This document shows, in pieces, positions 24,601 to 36,042 of a DNA stretch of 64,000 nucleotides. The stretch comes from Voacanga thouarsii (taxonomy: Eukaryota; Streptophyta; Magnoliopsida; Gentianales; Apocynaceae). Under the pieces are notes generated by a model, which saw only the letters and a list, made by a program, of their open reading frames with translations, had not been told where the DNA came from and ran no database searches. Both the position numbers and the translations under genes were made by a program. The stretch spans positions 1,188,001 to 1,252,000 of the forward strand of contig JANUWF010001161.1 of the NCBI GenBank assembly GCA_026120185.1, given 5' to 3'. The first letter of the stretch is position 1, and each line of letters begins with the position of its first letter.

Positions 24601-26817
24601 TGATTTTGGGATTCACCTTACTCCAAATGGGGCGATGGGACATTGAAATTAACCATCCCTAGCTAGCCTTAATGCTTGTCAATTGCCTACTATCATACTT
24701 AGGTTGTTCACAAGATGCTAGTTGGGAACACCCGGTGATAGAGCCTAATTATGTCATATTTTTCTAGTTATTTGAGGATGTTTTGTGGTATTTTTTGTTT
24801 AAAAACTAGTCATTTCCCTTCCTATTTGATGTTTTTCTTGTGAAAAGTGTCCTTGGTGAATTTGTACAGAAATTGGATGATTTTGAGTGAAATTGTACTT
24901 TTCTAGACTTAACTCGGCACCTACTTAGAAAGGTTGAACCGGTCATTATCGGTCTAGACGAAGTGACTTGGCACTGGCCCTACTCTATTGTAGCTGTTTA
25001 ATGTCCTTTTTTAAGTCAAATTGGAAATTGTCAAAGAGGTTAATTTGTTCCTAACTTGTACTCGCCCAGGGCTTTTGAGGGATGAATTTTAGCAATCAAA
25101 GGACTTATAAAACTAAGAACAAGTGGAGAATAACATATGAATTCAAGGAGTAAAAGCTAAAATTATTCATTGAAGAGGAATTCACCACTTGAAGGAGCAT
25201 TGATTCAAGAAGGCTTTTAAATGAGGAAGAAGGGGCATTGTCTATGAGTTCTTTCTAATACCTTTATTTTCTTTTTCTTTGAACAATGATGAGATTAATG
25301 TTTTAATTGTAATTGAATATTATTTTTGGATTCATGATATTGTAATTTATTCAATAGTTTATCAATTGGTTGTTATTCTTGGTATTTGATTACTTGCTTT
25401 TATTGGATAGATTGATGGAGTTGAATTTATGTCTAATGAACTTGTGAAATGAAGTTAGGTTGAATTCAATTTAATTAATTCTATATAATTATTATCTTAA
25501 CTGGATTGAGAAAGAAGGTTGAGAATTGAACCTAAGTAATTGAATGTTAGTTAATTTCTCCTAGAGTATATGGTCATTCACTAATTTCATGTTTATATTG
25601 CCTAGAGTATAGGGATATTCATGAGGAATGAGTTTAATACATTTCTTTTGTTGTGTTGATTTGATTGGAAAATCTACTAATTTAATTAAGAAATAGTAAT
25701 TGCATAGATTGGGAAAGAAGTGGATTCTATCTTTATTCCTTCATGATGCCAAGAGAATGATTGATTGTGATAAGTGTTAGATAATTCATGTCATGTTCTT
25801 GAGAATAAATATTTAATTTCATATTTTTCTCTCCAAGAGTTATGTATATATTTTGTGTTTATTTTTATTTTTATTTTGACTCTTTATCAATCTATTTGCT
25901 AGGTTAAACATTGAATAAAAAGTAATTAGTGTGTATTTGTTCCTTAAAGATCGATACTCGTTAATTCCCTATACTATGCTTAATGATGAGTGAACTTGTT
26001 CATATATATAATTTGAGATTAATGTTTTAATTTAACTTGATTGGGAATGAACTTGAAATTGCATGATTTTTAAATGCCCAAGTTTAACGCATCACCCGGC
26101 GTGTCCACTCTTGCTGTCTCGATAGGGATTGACATTAAGATTGGGAACCTTGAGCTTATGGTGGTAAGTAAAAAATCCCCAAAAGTGAACTTAGATGCAT
26201 TATTACTCTTACTATTTTGGGAAAATGTAGTTGAGTACAAAAATCCTTTTAAACATTGCACAACAGTACCAGATTGCTGAAAGTAAAGCCCCTTTAGGAC
26301 TTTATACGTAGATTATTCTTCTATTGAGAGAACAACCTATTTTCTTGAACCACATGTCATGATTTGAAGACAACAACACCGATAACCAAAAATTTCATCT
26401 CCTTTACAGGTCTAAGACCAACTAAGGGATTTTTATTTCTTTTTTTCTTAGTGCTAACAAATGGTTTTTGTATGCATGTTTTGAAGTAAAAATCACGGCC
26501 CATAGGACTCACTGAGTATTTTCACTCACATATTTGTATTGTTTTCTCTTTTTTAGGAATCAGTTTTGAGAACTTCTACTAGTGAGAGCTACACACCTAG
26601 TGTGGTACTACTGGGATCTAGTTATATAAATAGTATTTTAGGCCGTCTGTAAATCACCAACTTGGATGTAATATGGACATTATGAGTTTACATTTTACTT
26701 TATGTAGCAAATCAACTCTTGATGTAAATTCTTTTGGTGTAAAATAAAACTACATTTTCTTGTTTAGTTAAAAATCATTATAATGACCCCTTAGCTGGGA
26801 GATTAGATGGGGTGACA
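21628..26817 (+). repeat. 3' LTR of the chromovirus, with nested solo LTR
   Basis: Begins TGTAATACCCACCTCTAGGG directly after the polypurine-like tract. Chromovirus LTRs commonly start TGTAATACCC and end GGTGTTACA; the best end here is GGGGTGACA at about 26817. The ACTGAGTATTTTCACTCAC and TTTTTAGG blocks at 26507-26560 resemble those in the other chromovirus-type LTR of the window (about 52095-52150). Net length without the insertion at 24736-26094 is about 3.8 kb. The start is firm; the end is inferred. Confidence 0.65.
24736..26094 (+). repeat. solo Athila/Tat LTR, TSD CCCGG
   Basis: Starts TGATAGAGCC and ends AACGCATCA, with perfect CCCGG duplications at 24731-24735 and 26095-26099 (1359 bp). 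It contains GATCGATACTCGTTAATTCC at about 25950, identical to the same position of the LTR at 60030-61854 and complementary to that in the LTRs of element A. No internal sequence remains. Confidence 0.93.
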
Positions 26818-27448
26818 CTTATGTTTTATAAGTTAAATTACTTACAGGAATTAGGGGGATTACATATAAAAAACCAGCTATCTATAAATATTAAAACCTT
26901 CTAATTTTCAATGGCAAGGCAGAGAAGCAACACTACTGAGAAAAAGCCAATCATCGAGAAGGTTCCACTTGAGAAGAAGCCAGCAAATAGAAGAAACTCG
27001 GTGCTGCGGCCAAAGATAAGAGGAAGAAGAAGTGGATGAAGAAGAGATTAAAGGCTTCAAAATTCCATGGGTATGTTTCCGAGGAGAAGAAGAAGTAGAG
27101 AAGAAAGCAAAGCATTCCATGGGCATGTTTTAGATTGAACATTACAAAGAGAGATTAATAGGGTTCAAAATTCTGAGGTAGAAATCAAAGCATTATTTGT
27201 TAATTATGAATGTGTTATTGAAGGAAAAAATAAAATATTTTTCTTTATATTTTGTTATTTTAAAGGTATTAGCTTTTGTGAGTTGTACAAAAGGTTTAGC
27301 TCAATTTGAAGGCATTAACTTTTTGTTTGTTATAGAAGAAGCTATACAAAGAAAAAGCCTATTGGAGATAAGCCAACAAGGAATTTTTTTTTTTTTTAAT
27401 AGAAAAAAAAACTAGTGTTAGCAATTGATTATCAACATAGATATCTAT
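26818..27448 (+). pseudogene. histone H2B N-terminal-tail-like pseudogene and flank
   Basis: From an ATG at 26911 the frame reads a short basic stretch with TEKKPIIEKVPLEKKPANR. A frame change then gives KKLGAAAKDKRKKKWMKK (about 26992-27045), after which the resemblance fades and a stop comes. The rhythm EKKP-EK-P-EKKP-KKL-AA-DK-KKK-KK is that of plant histone H2B tails just before the SVETYKIYIFKVL helix, which is not found. A TATAAATATT-like box lies at 26883. A phrase CCATGGGYATGTTT is duplicated at 27066 and 27118. It could be a truncated retro-copy or a chance lysine-rich stretch. From 27136 to 27448 no gene is supported. Confidence 0.35.
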
Positions 27449-27737
27449 CACTACTTAGTGACCATTACAAAATTTAGTTGCTAATTAGCAACCTAATATA
27501 TTTTTGTAAATTAATTATTTTCATTGGTCTAGAAATTCGTTACTGATGGTTTAGTGATGGATAGTCAGTTGCAAATTAGTAACTATATAATTTTTCGGTT
27601 GCAAAATTTTTAGTGACTAGAGTCATTATGATCAATAAATATCAGTTGCTAGTTTGTCACTAAATCATAATTAGCGACCAATTAACCTGATTTAGCAACT
27701 GATGTTTTAGTTGCCAATCTTATTATTTCTTGTAGCA
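27449..27737. mobile_element. CACTA-like terminal or MITE region
   Basis: The region starts near CACTACTTAGTGACC and ends TTATTATTTCTTGTAGCA, close to the usual CACTA right end (TTTCTTGTAGTG). In between are many short alternating motifs (GTTGCTAAT, AGTGACTA, TTAGCGACCAA, TTTAGCAACTG), as in CACTA subterminal repeats. It may be a small non-autonomous CACTA/MITE or the edge of the CACTA whose transposase follows. No clean TSD could be fixed. Confidence 0.4.
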
Positions 27738-27929
27738 TAAAAATACCTTTTAAACTTATAAAACTACAACTTAGGAAGATTATACAACCTATTAGCTCAA
27801 ATCTTATTTATATTTGCACAATTTTTTATCAAACTGAAGATGAAATAAAAATTACTATATATTCCTTTAATGTTTTATCTCAATAAATTTTATTAACTTA
27901 AGTGAAATAGGAGGCATACAGTCAAGTAA

Positions 27930-28316
27930 AATTAATAGAGATATAAGTTGGATATATAATCAACTCCTCCTGAGTCATCGAGGTATAACAAAAGAGTTTA
28001 TACAAGAACTCGATAAATTTATGCGAATTGTATGTGTGCAATCACAATTTATCTGTACAGGAATGACAAGGTGTCCTTGTTCTTAGTGCAAGCTTCTTAA
28101 ATTCCAAAATTGTGAAACCAGCTATGTTCACCTTCTAGACAAAGGTTTTGTACTAAATTCTTTTACATGAATGTCCTATGGAGAAGATTACCTAACTTAT
28201 GAATTAGCACTGCCTTATGTAGTCTTAGATCATCATGAAACCACAAATAGGTATCAAGAAATGATATATGATGCCGCAGGTCCTATCGCTAATAATAATT
28301 TTAGTGTGGGCCTATC
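27930..28316 (+). pseudogene. CACTA TNP2-like transposase, N-terminal part
   Basis: Reading through stops and shifts gives FIQELDKFMRIVCVQSQFIC near 27995, then a cysteine stretch CPCS.CK near 28070, then KFQNCETSYVHLLDKGFV near 28100-28155, then MSYGEDYLTYE near 28170. This is the order of the TNP2/En-Spm transposase N-terminal 'transposase-associated' zinc domain (G+EEFL.FA...... I+CPC..C.N......+.V..HL...GF...Y..W..HGE). The reading is cut at 28316 by Athila/Tat element A and continues after its right TSD at 57376. Confidence 0.75.
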
Positions 28317-29732
28317 TGATGCATAAATTTTAGGTGTATAAAAATCATCAAATTTAAATCCATCCCTTAGTCAAGTTTTAATTAAAACATTAATCCCAAA
28401 CTACACATACGAGGAAGTATACTCATCGCAAGCATAGTATAGGGAATTAACGAGTATCGATCCTCAAAGGAACAAGTACACACTAATCACTTTTCATTCA
28501 TTGTTTAACCGGCCCAAATAAAGTGATAAAAAAAAGAAAAATAAACATAAAAAAATATATACAACTCAAAGATGTAAGAATATGAAATCTAGACAATTAT
28601 CTTAGAAAACATGATAATGAACCATTTAAAAATTATCTCAATTAATCATCATCTTGGTATCATGAAGGAATATAAAGTAAAATTCAATCATTTTCCAAGC
28701 CATGAATACACTTATATAGACTCTACTTCTTTCCCAATCCATGGAATCACTATTCCTTGATTAAATTAGTAGATTTTTCAATCAAACTAACATAACCAAA
28801 AAATGCATTAAAATCAATTCCTCATAAACATGAAATTAGCTAATGACCCTTTGTTCGAGGAGAAATCAACTAATCTTTGATTACTTTAGCCCTTTAATCC
28901 TAAATTTGTTTCCCAAGTCCATTAAAATTTAACAAATACAAAATCAATGCAATAAACTCCTAACATCGTTTCCCAAGTCAATTAGAAGAAAACACATCAA
29001 TAACTAATGACAACAAGTAATCAAATACCAAGAATGATAAACAATTGATCAAATAACTAAATTAATCCAAAAACTATGAATCTAAAATATTGTTAAATTA
29101 TGATGAAAACATTGAATACATCATTATTTAAGAACAAGAAAATAAAGAAAAAAGAAAGCATTCATAGACAAGCCTCTTTCTTCTCCCTTGAAGACTATCT
29201 TGAATACCCCTCCTTGAATGGTGAATTCCTTCTTCAATGAGTGTTTGGAATTTTTAGCTGTTGAATTCACTCTCCATCTCTTATGTTTTTCCTTGCTTTT
29301 ATAGGTCTCTTTGATGCTAAATTCATTGCCTGGGAATTCTTGGCCGAGTAGGATTCAAAAAATATCAAAATCACTGAAAAATTCTAAATTCGTGCATATG
29401 ATTTTTGCCATTACATAACGGACCTGGTGTCGGGCCCAATCGACCCACCTAGAGCCAGGTCTTTTCTATTTTCTTCCTAAAAATAGTTCTGTTTCCTCTG
29501 TTTGACCAGAATAGACCCCGTGCCTGGTCTTTTGGCTGGGCCTAGCTACAGGTGCATTCTGGAATTTTTTACTTTTTGCTTGAAATCAACTTACATTTAC
29601 ACAAATTTACCAAAAACACTTTTTACAAGCAAAATGTTAAATAGGAAAGAATATGCCTAATTAATACAATAAAAGTATCTCAAAACAACCTCAAATAACT
29701 AGTAAAAATAATGATGATTTTAGCCTGTATCA
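28317..29732 (-). repeat. 3' LTR of element A
   Basis: Minus-strand start TGATACAGGCTAAAATC at 29732 and end AAAATTTATGCATCA at 28317 (1416 bp). Comparing its inner 150 bp with the 5' LTR by eye gives roughly 15 differences, mostly transitions, so the insertion is old. Confidence 0.92.
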
Positions 29733-31015
29733 CATACCCTCACACTTGAACTTTTGCTTGTCCTCAAGCAAAACACTTAATCCAAGAAAATTATCAAGGA
29801 AACATAAGTTTTTTATCAATTGAAACACAACAAGAATTATAACTTCCTTTCAAATTTTAGATAAAAATATTGCCATTCATCAAACCCTTTGAAAACAATT
29901 CAAACTTTGAAACATTTGATAAGATATCCCAAAACTCTTGAAGTTAAATTAATCAAGTGTATACCTTAGTCTAAGAAATTATTTCACCCTTCAAGTAAAA
30001 ATATGGATAAGATGAATCACATAAGTTAAGCCATCTATCAACTCAAGCATTATAAATCTAAAAATTGCACAACTAAAGTCATGATGTAAGGAAAGCACAC
30101 AAAACTTTTTGCTCTCTCAATTTCTTCAATAACTTAGGGAATTGATAGCCTCAAGTGCATGGATTTCTCTTTACACACCGTATTGGCCCCCTTTTAGTCA
30201 TCACTCATCATTTTTCAACATTTTCCCTCTCCTTTACTTTTTGGGAATTCATAGCCTCAAAAAGGTGGATTTTTCTTCACTATCCGTATTGGCCCCCATA
30301 AACAAACAAAAACATTTTCTCATCTACAAAGATCAACTCATTTTTTCATCAATTATCAACTCACCAAAAAAAAAATCACAAATTTTCCACTCAAAGATCT
30401 TTTATCAACTCACATTCCTTATCACAACTCAAAACTAAGCAAAATTTAAACTCATAATACAATAGTTAGCCAACAAACTTTACCCATATTCATCATATTC
30501 TCCATATTTTAACTAGATGAGTTAATTAATACTCAAACACCAATGTATAAACAAGATTAATCCAAATTCTCAAGTCTTGGAACATATCCTATCCATGAAC
30601 TAGTTTCATAAAAATTCACCAAATGAATGACAAAACTTATATCTAAGTAAGAAAAAGAATTACAACCTTGCCAAAGCAATAAAAACCACAAAATTTTTGA
30701 AAAAACTTTTCAACAAAATTGATTCAAAATTTTCAACAAAATTGTTTTATACTAAGAAAAGCTAAGATAATTAATAAAAATTTGGACAAAGAATATTACT
30801 AAATTATTCCCCCACACTTAAATTGAACAATGTCCTCATTAGACAAAAATTAACATAAGAAAACATCTCTAAAGGGACCAAAACTAATAGAGGGGTAGAA
30901 AATTTAAGCAGTACTCCCTAAGTGCAATAAAACGCCAATAGATATCAAAACATGAAATAGAGAGAAGGGCTAGTCTAAGAAGACTTTATTCCTACCTGCA
31001 AAAGAAAACATAAAT
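29733..31015 (-). other. polypurine tract and non-coding 3' region of element A
   Basis: The minus strand carries TTGAGGACAAGCAAAAG and AAGTGTGAGGGTATG against the LTR. A second conserved block, AATGAGGACATTGTTCAA then TTTAAGTGTGGGGGA, lies at 30808-30842. An imperfect 107-bp tandem duplication (phrase TAGCCTCAA...GTATTGGCCCCC) occurs at about 30146-30200 and 30251-30300. No ORF is supported; the 98-residue ORF across this duplication is low complexity. Confidence 0.65.
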
Positions 31016-32431
31016 TGTTGGGAAATATGCCCTCTTAGGCTAGGTTTCTGATGTAAAAATTGAATGTTTTAATAAAAGAATTTGTTTTCAAAAATTGTTT
31101 GTTAATTTATATTTGTGCACAATTACGTTTGGAAAAAACCCATTGTTCTTAAGTAAGTGGTCCATGTGAATGGAGGTCTTTCACAGTAAGGTATGAATCA
31201 CGGGCTACTTAACACATAAATGTTTGTTTTTAACCGATTAATGAGAATGAGAATCTCATCATATTTAGGTTATTATGTTGTGAATTCCAAATGGGGAATG
31301 GCTTACCTTTAGCCAGTGAGTAGTCCACTCACTTCATGACATAAGTGTATTTCGAATACGTAGAATACGACCTGTAGTAGTGGTTTCTGAAAGTACTATA
31401 TGGTAGAAATTTAGACTACTACCGCTACAGCGTGGACTAGTACTTTACGACTTGAGTATGAGTTGGTGATCTGATGAAGCTGGAAGCATATACTTTGATA
31501 TGCTATAGTTGAGGTTCTATCGTAGGGCCAATATACTTGCATGTTGGGTATGTGTGACTAGTTAGTTAAGACAGATTTGTGCAAGATAGTTTCTATACTG
31601 TATCGCCCCTTGTGGTTGTCTGAATGATCTAAATATCCACATCCCTGGGAAACATGACTTGGATGTTTGCTTTAGGGTAGCTCTCTTGAAAAGCAAAAAT
31701 AATCCAGGAAATTGTGGATCATTGGACTACAAGCCTAAGGATGGTAAATGTCATTTAGAGAGGTGTTAGTACACTTCTTCCTCTTCAAATGTACGGCAAT
31801 GTATAGAGGGGTATTTTAGTCATTACACCTATAGGTCGGAGACTTTTCTAATGCAGCATTGTCCTTGGGGTCAATATTTCCTTATGGTGATATTAGGAAA
31901 TATTTAGAATGCAAAATGCAGCTATTTATATGGCAAGGGTATTTTGATCATTTTAGTAGCCAAAGAGGTGTGTCTTTTGGTCCCCAGTATAGACCGTGAG
32001 TCCTAATTAAATACATGCTAAGAAATTGATCTTAAATTAAATGGAATTTATTTTATTTAAGTAGCCTAATTTAATTATTGGGCTAGAATAAAATAAATGT
32101 CCATGGAGAAAGAGAATTAATTAAATTAGTTTGGTGGGTTAGTTAATTATTCAGGGCTTTGGTCCAGTTTGAATAATTAGGGATTAACCTGGGACAAAAT
32201 TAATATAGGCTTGTTAATTGGACTAGTTTATTTGGGCTGAAAAAATTAATTATTTGTTGGGCCATTAAGTTGGTTCTAATTAGAATAATTAATTTAGTCC
32301 AAAAGGTTAAACTAAGAGTTCAATGGCCCTGTCCAGTTTAACCTAGGGTTTTATTTAGGTTAAACAGGAGGATTGGAGATCATTGTTGTTTTTTACAGAC
32401 TCTTCTCTGTGGAAAAAGAAACACACGTCTT

Positions 32432-32473
<42 letters not shown>

Positions 32474-32840
32474 GAAAATATTCCTTAGTTCTATTAGTTG
32501 TTCACCAAATGGAATTAGGCAGGCCATATACTGGAAAATCGAGAGTTTGGCGTTCACTTATATACAAAGACGGAGTAGGAGGCTTGCAGGAATCGCACCA
32601 GAGGCTTCCATTAGCACACCTACCCCAGTTGCACACATTCCAGTCCAGCCAATTCTTAGAACGAGGAAAAGAGGTAAGAAATTTTTAACCTCGAAGTCTG
32701 TACAGAGCTCAACTGATGCTGGCTAGGGCTGCCAGAGCCGGCGCCGGTTCTATTCAGGAATTCCTCTGTTCTTGGTTTTTCCAATTTTTTTTGTATTCGC
32801 TTCCACTGCGTGCCCTGTGTTTTCCCTTCTTAAGCCTTCA
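31016..32840 (+). repeat. probable solo copia LTR
   Basis: Starts TGTTGGGAAATATGCCCTC, the standard opening of many plant copia LTRs, and ends near TTGTATTCGCTTCCACTGCG...CCTTCA, which also resembles copia LTR ends. Flanks TAAAT (31011-31015) and CAAAT (32841-32845) match in four of five bases. A (CT)n run lies at about 32428-32471, near the expected transcription start. Overlapping ORFs at 32373-32726 are simple-sequence products, not genes. The right limit is less certain than the left. Confidence 0.65.
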
Positions 32841-33526
32841 CAAATAAAAGTACAAGAAAAATAATAACAAAATAAAGACACTCCTAAATAAAAGAAAAAC
32901 AAACTAAAGAAAAATACTACTAAAAATCCTAACAAAGCAAATAAAGATACGAGTCACTCCCTCATACTTAAGATGGAAAATATTTTCCTTATCTTGGGAG
33001 GGTAAAAGACATTAATACTCATTGAAAATTATACGGTTGATGAAAGTCGAAATAAGAGAGGTTTGTGAAAAATGGAGGATTCATGAAAACAATTTTTCTC
33101 AATAAAACAAAATATATGAACCTCCTTCTTGAACATTCCTTTAGGTACACAAATGCTATTTTCAACATATGAGTGCACATGGTATCTAAAGAATGTATCA
33201 AACTTGAAATCATCATTTTTCCCTTCAAAATAATTTTCACAATTAAAGTTCCCCTTTAAACTTAGTATTTGAGTTCTCAAAGATGGAATCGAGAAATTCT
33301 TACTTTTCAATGCTTGGTCTACAAAAACTAAGTTACTTCCCTTTAAATGGGATGAAGGGTATAAGTTGTCCGCATCCTCCAAGGGTTTTATATGATGTAA
33401 CATTGAAAGATCCAATTCCTTGAGACATGGTAAATTCCATATATCATCATTTGGACGATCACCCTCCAAGAATGGAAAGGAACCTAAGAAATCATATGAC
33501 AAAGAGAGATTAGAATTATTAGTACA
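32841..33526 (-). pseudogene. element A ORF, C-terminal part (unknown, gag-position)
   Basis: On the minus strand an open stretch runs from the CACTA insertion site down to 33029. It reads CTNNSNLSLSYDFLGSFPF, then a segment with NDDIWNLPCLKELDLSMLHH and SFEGKNDDFKFDTF-like acidic/aromatic patches, without a zinc knuckle or pol motif. Its N-terminal continuation lies at 55257-55620 in the same frame when the CACTA element and one ACA copy are ignored. I do not recognise the family. Its position just after the primer site is that of gag, but no capsid motif is seen. Roughly 290 residues in total. Confidence 0.6.
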
Positions 33527-34090
33527 CACTAGAAGAAAATGATACATTTGCGATAAAACTTAAGCTAGGAAAATTTTTTGTCGCTAAAAGTACCCTTTAG
33601 CGAGGAAATTTTTTCTTTAGCGACAAAATTTTTTTGTCGCTATTGACTAAGACCTTCAGTGACAATTTTTATTTCCTAGCTAAAAGTGATGGCTTTAGGT
33701 AGGAAATAAGTGCATTAGTGAGGAAAATTTAAGTTTCCTCACTAATGATACACTATTAGCGACGAAACTTCATTTCCTAGCAAAATTTTCCTCGCTAAAG
33801 ATGCATCATCAGTGACGAAAATACATTTTCTAGCTAAAAATATTAACTTCTATCAACATTAACTATACTTTTAGCTACAAAATTTTCATTCCTAGCTAAT
33901 ACACGTCCCTATATTTTTAAATATTTACAACATGAACCATAGATTTTGTAAATTAGTTTTTAAATTTTTTATACATACAAAATGACCTTATAAATTTATA
34001 AATTAGTCCTTAAATTTTGAAATATTTATAATATGACCCTAAAAATTTTACAAATTGATCTCTAAATTTTTAAATATAAACAATATGATC
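33527..34090. repeat. left TIR and subterminal repeats of CACTA element 2
   Basis: From 33540 to about 33900 the motifs TTTAGCGACAAAATT, TTTCCTCGCTAA and their complements alternate on both strands, the likely transposase-binding repeats. From about 33900 to 34090 there are three imperfect copies of a roughly 66-bp AT-rich unit (AAATTAGT..TTAAATTTT...ATGACC). Confidence 0.8.
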
Positions 34091-35116
34091 AAATATAAGA
34101 ATGCTAGATTATATGGCAAAATATATCTGATTACCTTCAAATTTTATCATAATACTTTATTTTACCAATTTTAACAAATCTAATGGTTGGATCGTTAATT
34201 TGATACATCTATTTTCGTAAATGCGTTAAGTTATGGGCATTTTTACCAATATTATGCAAGATTATGTGACAAAATATATTCGATTACCTTCAAATTTGGT
34301 CATAACACTTTTCTTAGAAATTTCAACAAATCTAACAATCAGATTGTTAATTTGATGTACCTATCATTGGAAATGCCTTAGGTTTTTGGTATTTTTGTAG
34401 ATATTTTGTTGGACTGCGTGCTAAAATATATACGATTACCTTCAAATTTAGTCTTAACACTTTTCTTAATAATTTCAATAAATCCAACGGTCGGATCGTT
34501 AATTTGCAGCACCTATCTTTGTAAATACCTTAGGTTTTTGGTATTTTTGTATATATTTTATTGATTACATGCCAAAGTATATCCGATTACCTTCAAATTT
34601 AGTCATTACACTTTTCTTAGCAATTTCAACAAACCTAATGATCAGATCATTAATTTGAAGTGCCTATCTTGGTAAATACCTTCAATTTTTCATATTTTTG
34701 TAAATATTTTATTGAATTACGTATCAAACTATATCTGATTACCTTAAAATTTGGTTATAACACTTTTCTTAGCAATTGCAACAAATCTAACAGTCAGATT
34801 GTTAATTTGATATGCCTATCTTTGTAAATGCCTTACGTTTTGGACATTTTGTAGATATTTTGTTCGAATGCATGCCAAAGTAAATCCGATTACCTTCAAA
34901 TTAGTCATAACACTTTTCTTAATAATTTTAACAAATCTAACGGTCAGAATATTAATTTAAAGTGCCTATATTTATAAATGCCTTAGGTTTTTGATATTTT
35001 TGTAGATATTTTGTTAGACTATATGCCAAAGGATATCCGATTACCTTCAAATTTGGCCATAACTCTTTTCTTAGAAGTTTCAAAAAATCTAACAGTCGGA
35101 TCATTAATTTGATATT
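34091..35116 (+). repeat. seven-copy tandem array, unit about 152 bp
   Basis: The phrase TTACCTTCAAATTT recurs at 34131, 34284, 34436, 34587, 34739, 34890 and 35041, i.e. with spacings of 153, 152, 151, 152, 151 and 151 bp. Each unit also contains CAATTTCAACAAATCTAACG, GTTAATTTGA and GCCTTAGGTTTTTGGTATTT. The array stops abruptly where the caulimovirid RNase H coding sequence begins. Confidence 0.93.
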
Positions 35117-35118
35117 CA

Positions 35119-35623
35119 TTACAGAATTTATTAAAACAGAATAAGATATTCAGTTTTGATTCGACTCTAGAAAATCATGTTAAAAATATTAAGCAAATAT
35201 GCAGTACTTTACCTAAGTTGCAATTGCTTTCTGAAACAGATAATTTAATTTTAGAGACTGATGCTTCTAAAAATTACTGGAGTGGAGTTTTAAAGAAAAA
35301 AGATGAAGATAGAGAAGTTATATGTAGATATTGTTCTGGTACTTTTAATGATATATACAAAAAAGATACCATACTAATGAAAAAGAATTATTAGCTGTTG
35401 TTAGGAGTTGCCAAAAATTTTATTACTTTTTATTGTCAAAAAGATTTTTATTAAGGACAGACAATACTCAAGTTAAAATAATTATAAGAAATAATTTACC
35501 TTTTAAACCTGAATATAAAAGATTAATTAGGTGACAGACTTTATTAGTTGAGTATCAATTTGATATTGAGATTATTAAGACTAACAAAAATGTTTTAGAA
35601 GATTTTTTAACTAGAGATGGCTA
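35119..35623 (+). pseudogene. caulimovirid pol C-terminus: RNase H domain
   Basis: Shows the RNase H hallmarks: LETDASKNYWSGVL near 35253-35294 (first catalytic Asp), CRYCSGTF near 35327, and RTDNTQ near 35455 (late catalytic Asp), then a C-terminal FDIEIIKTNKNV-like stretch and a stop at 35621-35623. These match caulimovirid pol. The RT upstream is missing because the fragment begins here. A frameshift near 35375 and an in-frame stop near 35534 break it. The following ORF starts inside its last codons. Confidence 0.85.
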
Positions 35624-36042
35624 GTAAAAAACAACGGATAATTAAGCTTTTAGAGGATATGGAAAAATAGGTTTTAGGCATCCAGAATAATATTTTTTAT
35701 ATCATTGACATTGCTCAGCTGCCAGGTATAACTAAGAAAGTCACAGATGTCCTTATGTCTGAAAGCAAAATGATAAAGACTAGAATAATAATTTTGAAAT
35801 GACTAATAAATTGATAAAAAAATATTTTAGATAAATTTGAAATAATAGATATGGGATCTTGCTCTAAGGCTCCACAGGAGGAAAAAGAAGAAGAAATATC
35901 TCTTAGACCAAGGACAGAGAAATTAGCTATGTTCTCTTCAAATATTTCCCCAAAGATACTCCCAGTTGTAGAGATATAGCAACAGATAATGAAAGAACTC
36001 TATAGTCTCTCAAATACTGAAACTAGATGCTTGGATTATATT
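35617..36042 (+). pseudogene. caulimovirid 3' ORF, first part
   Basis: The ATG at 35617 lies in ATGGCTAG, overlapping the pol stop by a few bases, which is typical of compact pararetroviral genomes. The product starts MASKKQRIIKLLEDMEK followed by a stop and further decayed reading with SLRPRTEKLAMFSSN. It is cut at 36042 by copia-2 and resumes at 43208. By position it would be the inclusion-body/transactivator ORF of cavemo-like viruses, but I see no motif that proves this. Confidence 0.6.

Larger units (their letters stand above)
6640..26817 (+). mobile_element. 5'-truncated Ty3/gypsy chromovirus with nested insertions
   Basis: A plus-strand element whose coding parts lie at 6640-8290, 10027-10278 and 20717-21627, followed by a 3' LTR beginning TGTAATACCC at 21628 and ending near GGTGACA at 26817. 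Domain order gag, protease, RT, RNase H, integrase and the C-terminal tail is that of Ty3/gypsy, and the TGTAATACC LTR start fits plant chromoviruses. The interruptions are a solo copia LTR, copia-1 and, in the LTR, a solo Athila/Tat LTR. The 5' LTR, leader and most of gag are missing. It is dead: multiple stops and an RT-RNase H deletion are visible. Confidence 0.8.

Noticed and set aside
27449..27737. Left terminus of the outer CACTA element
   Set aside because: The better-preserved end (CTTGTAGCA at 27737) faces as a right end, so it cannot be assigned confidently as the left terminus of the TNP2-bearing element; kept only as a CACTA-like region.
32373..32726. Overlapping ORFs of 117 and 101 residues
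   Set aside because: They run through a (CT)n repeat in a probable copia LTR, with no family resemblance.
34131..35116. CRISPR-like array
   Set aside because: Regular 152-bp units are direct tandem repeats without short-repeat/unique-spacer structure, in a plant transposon context.
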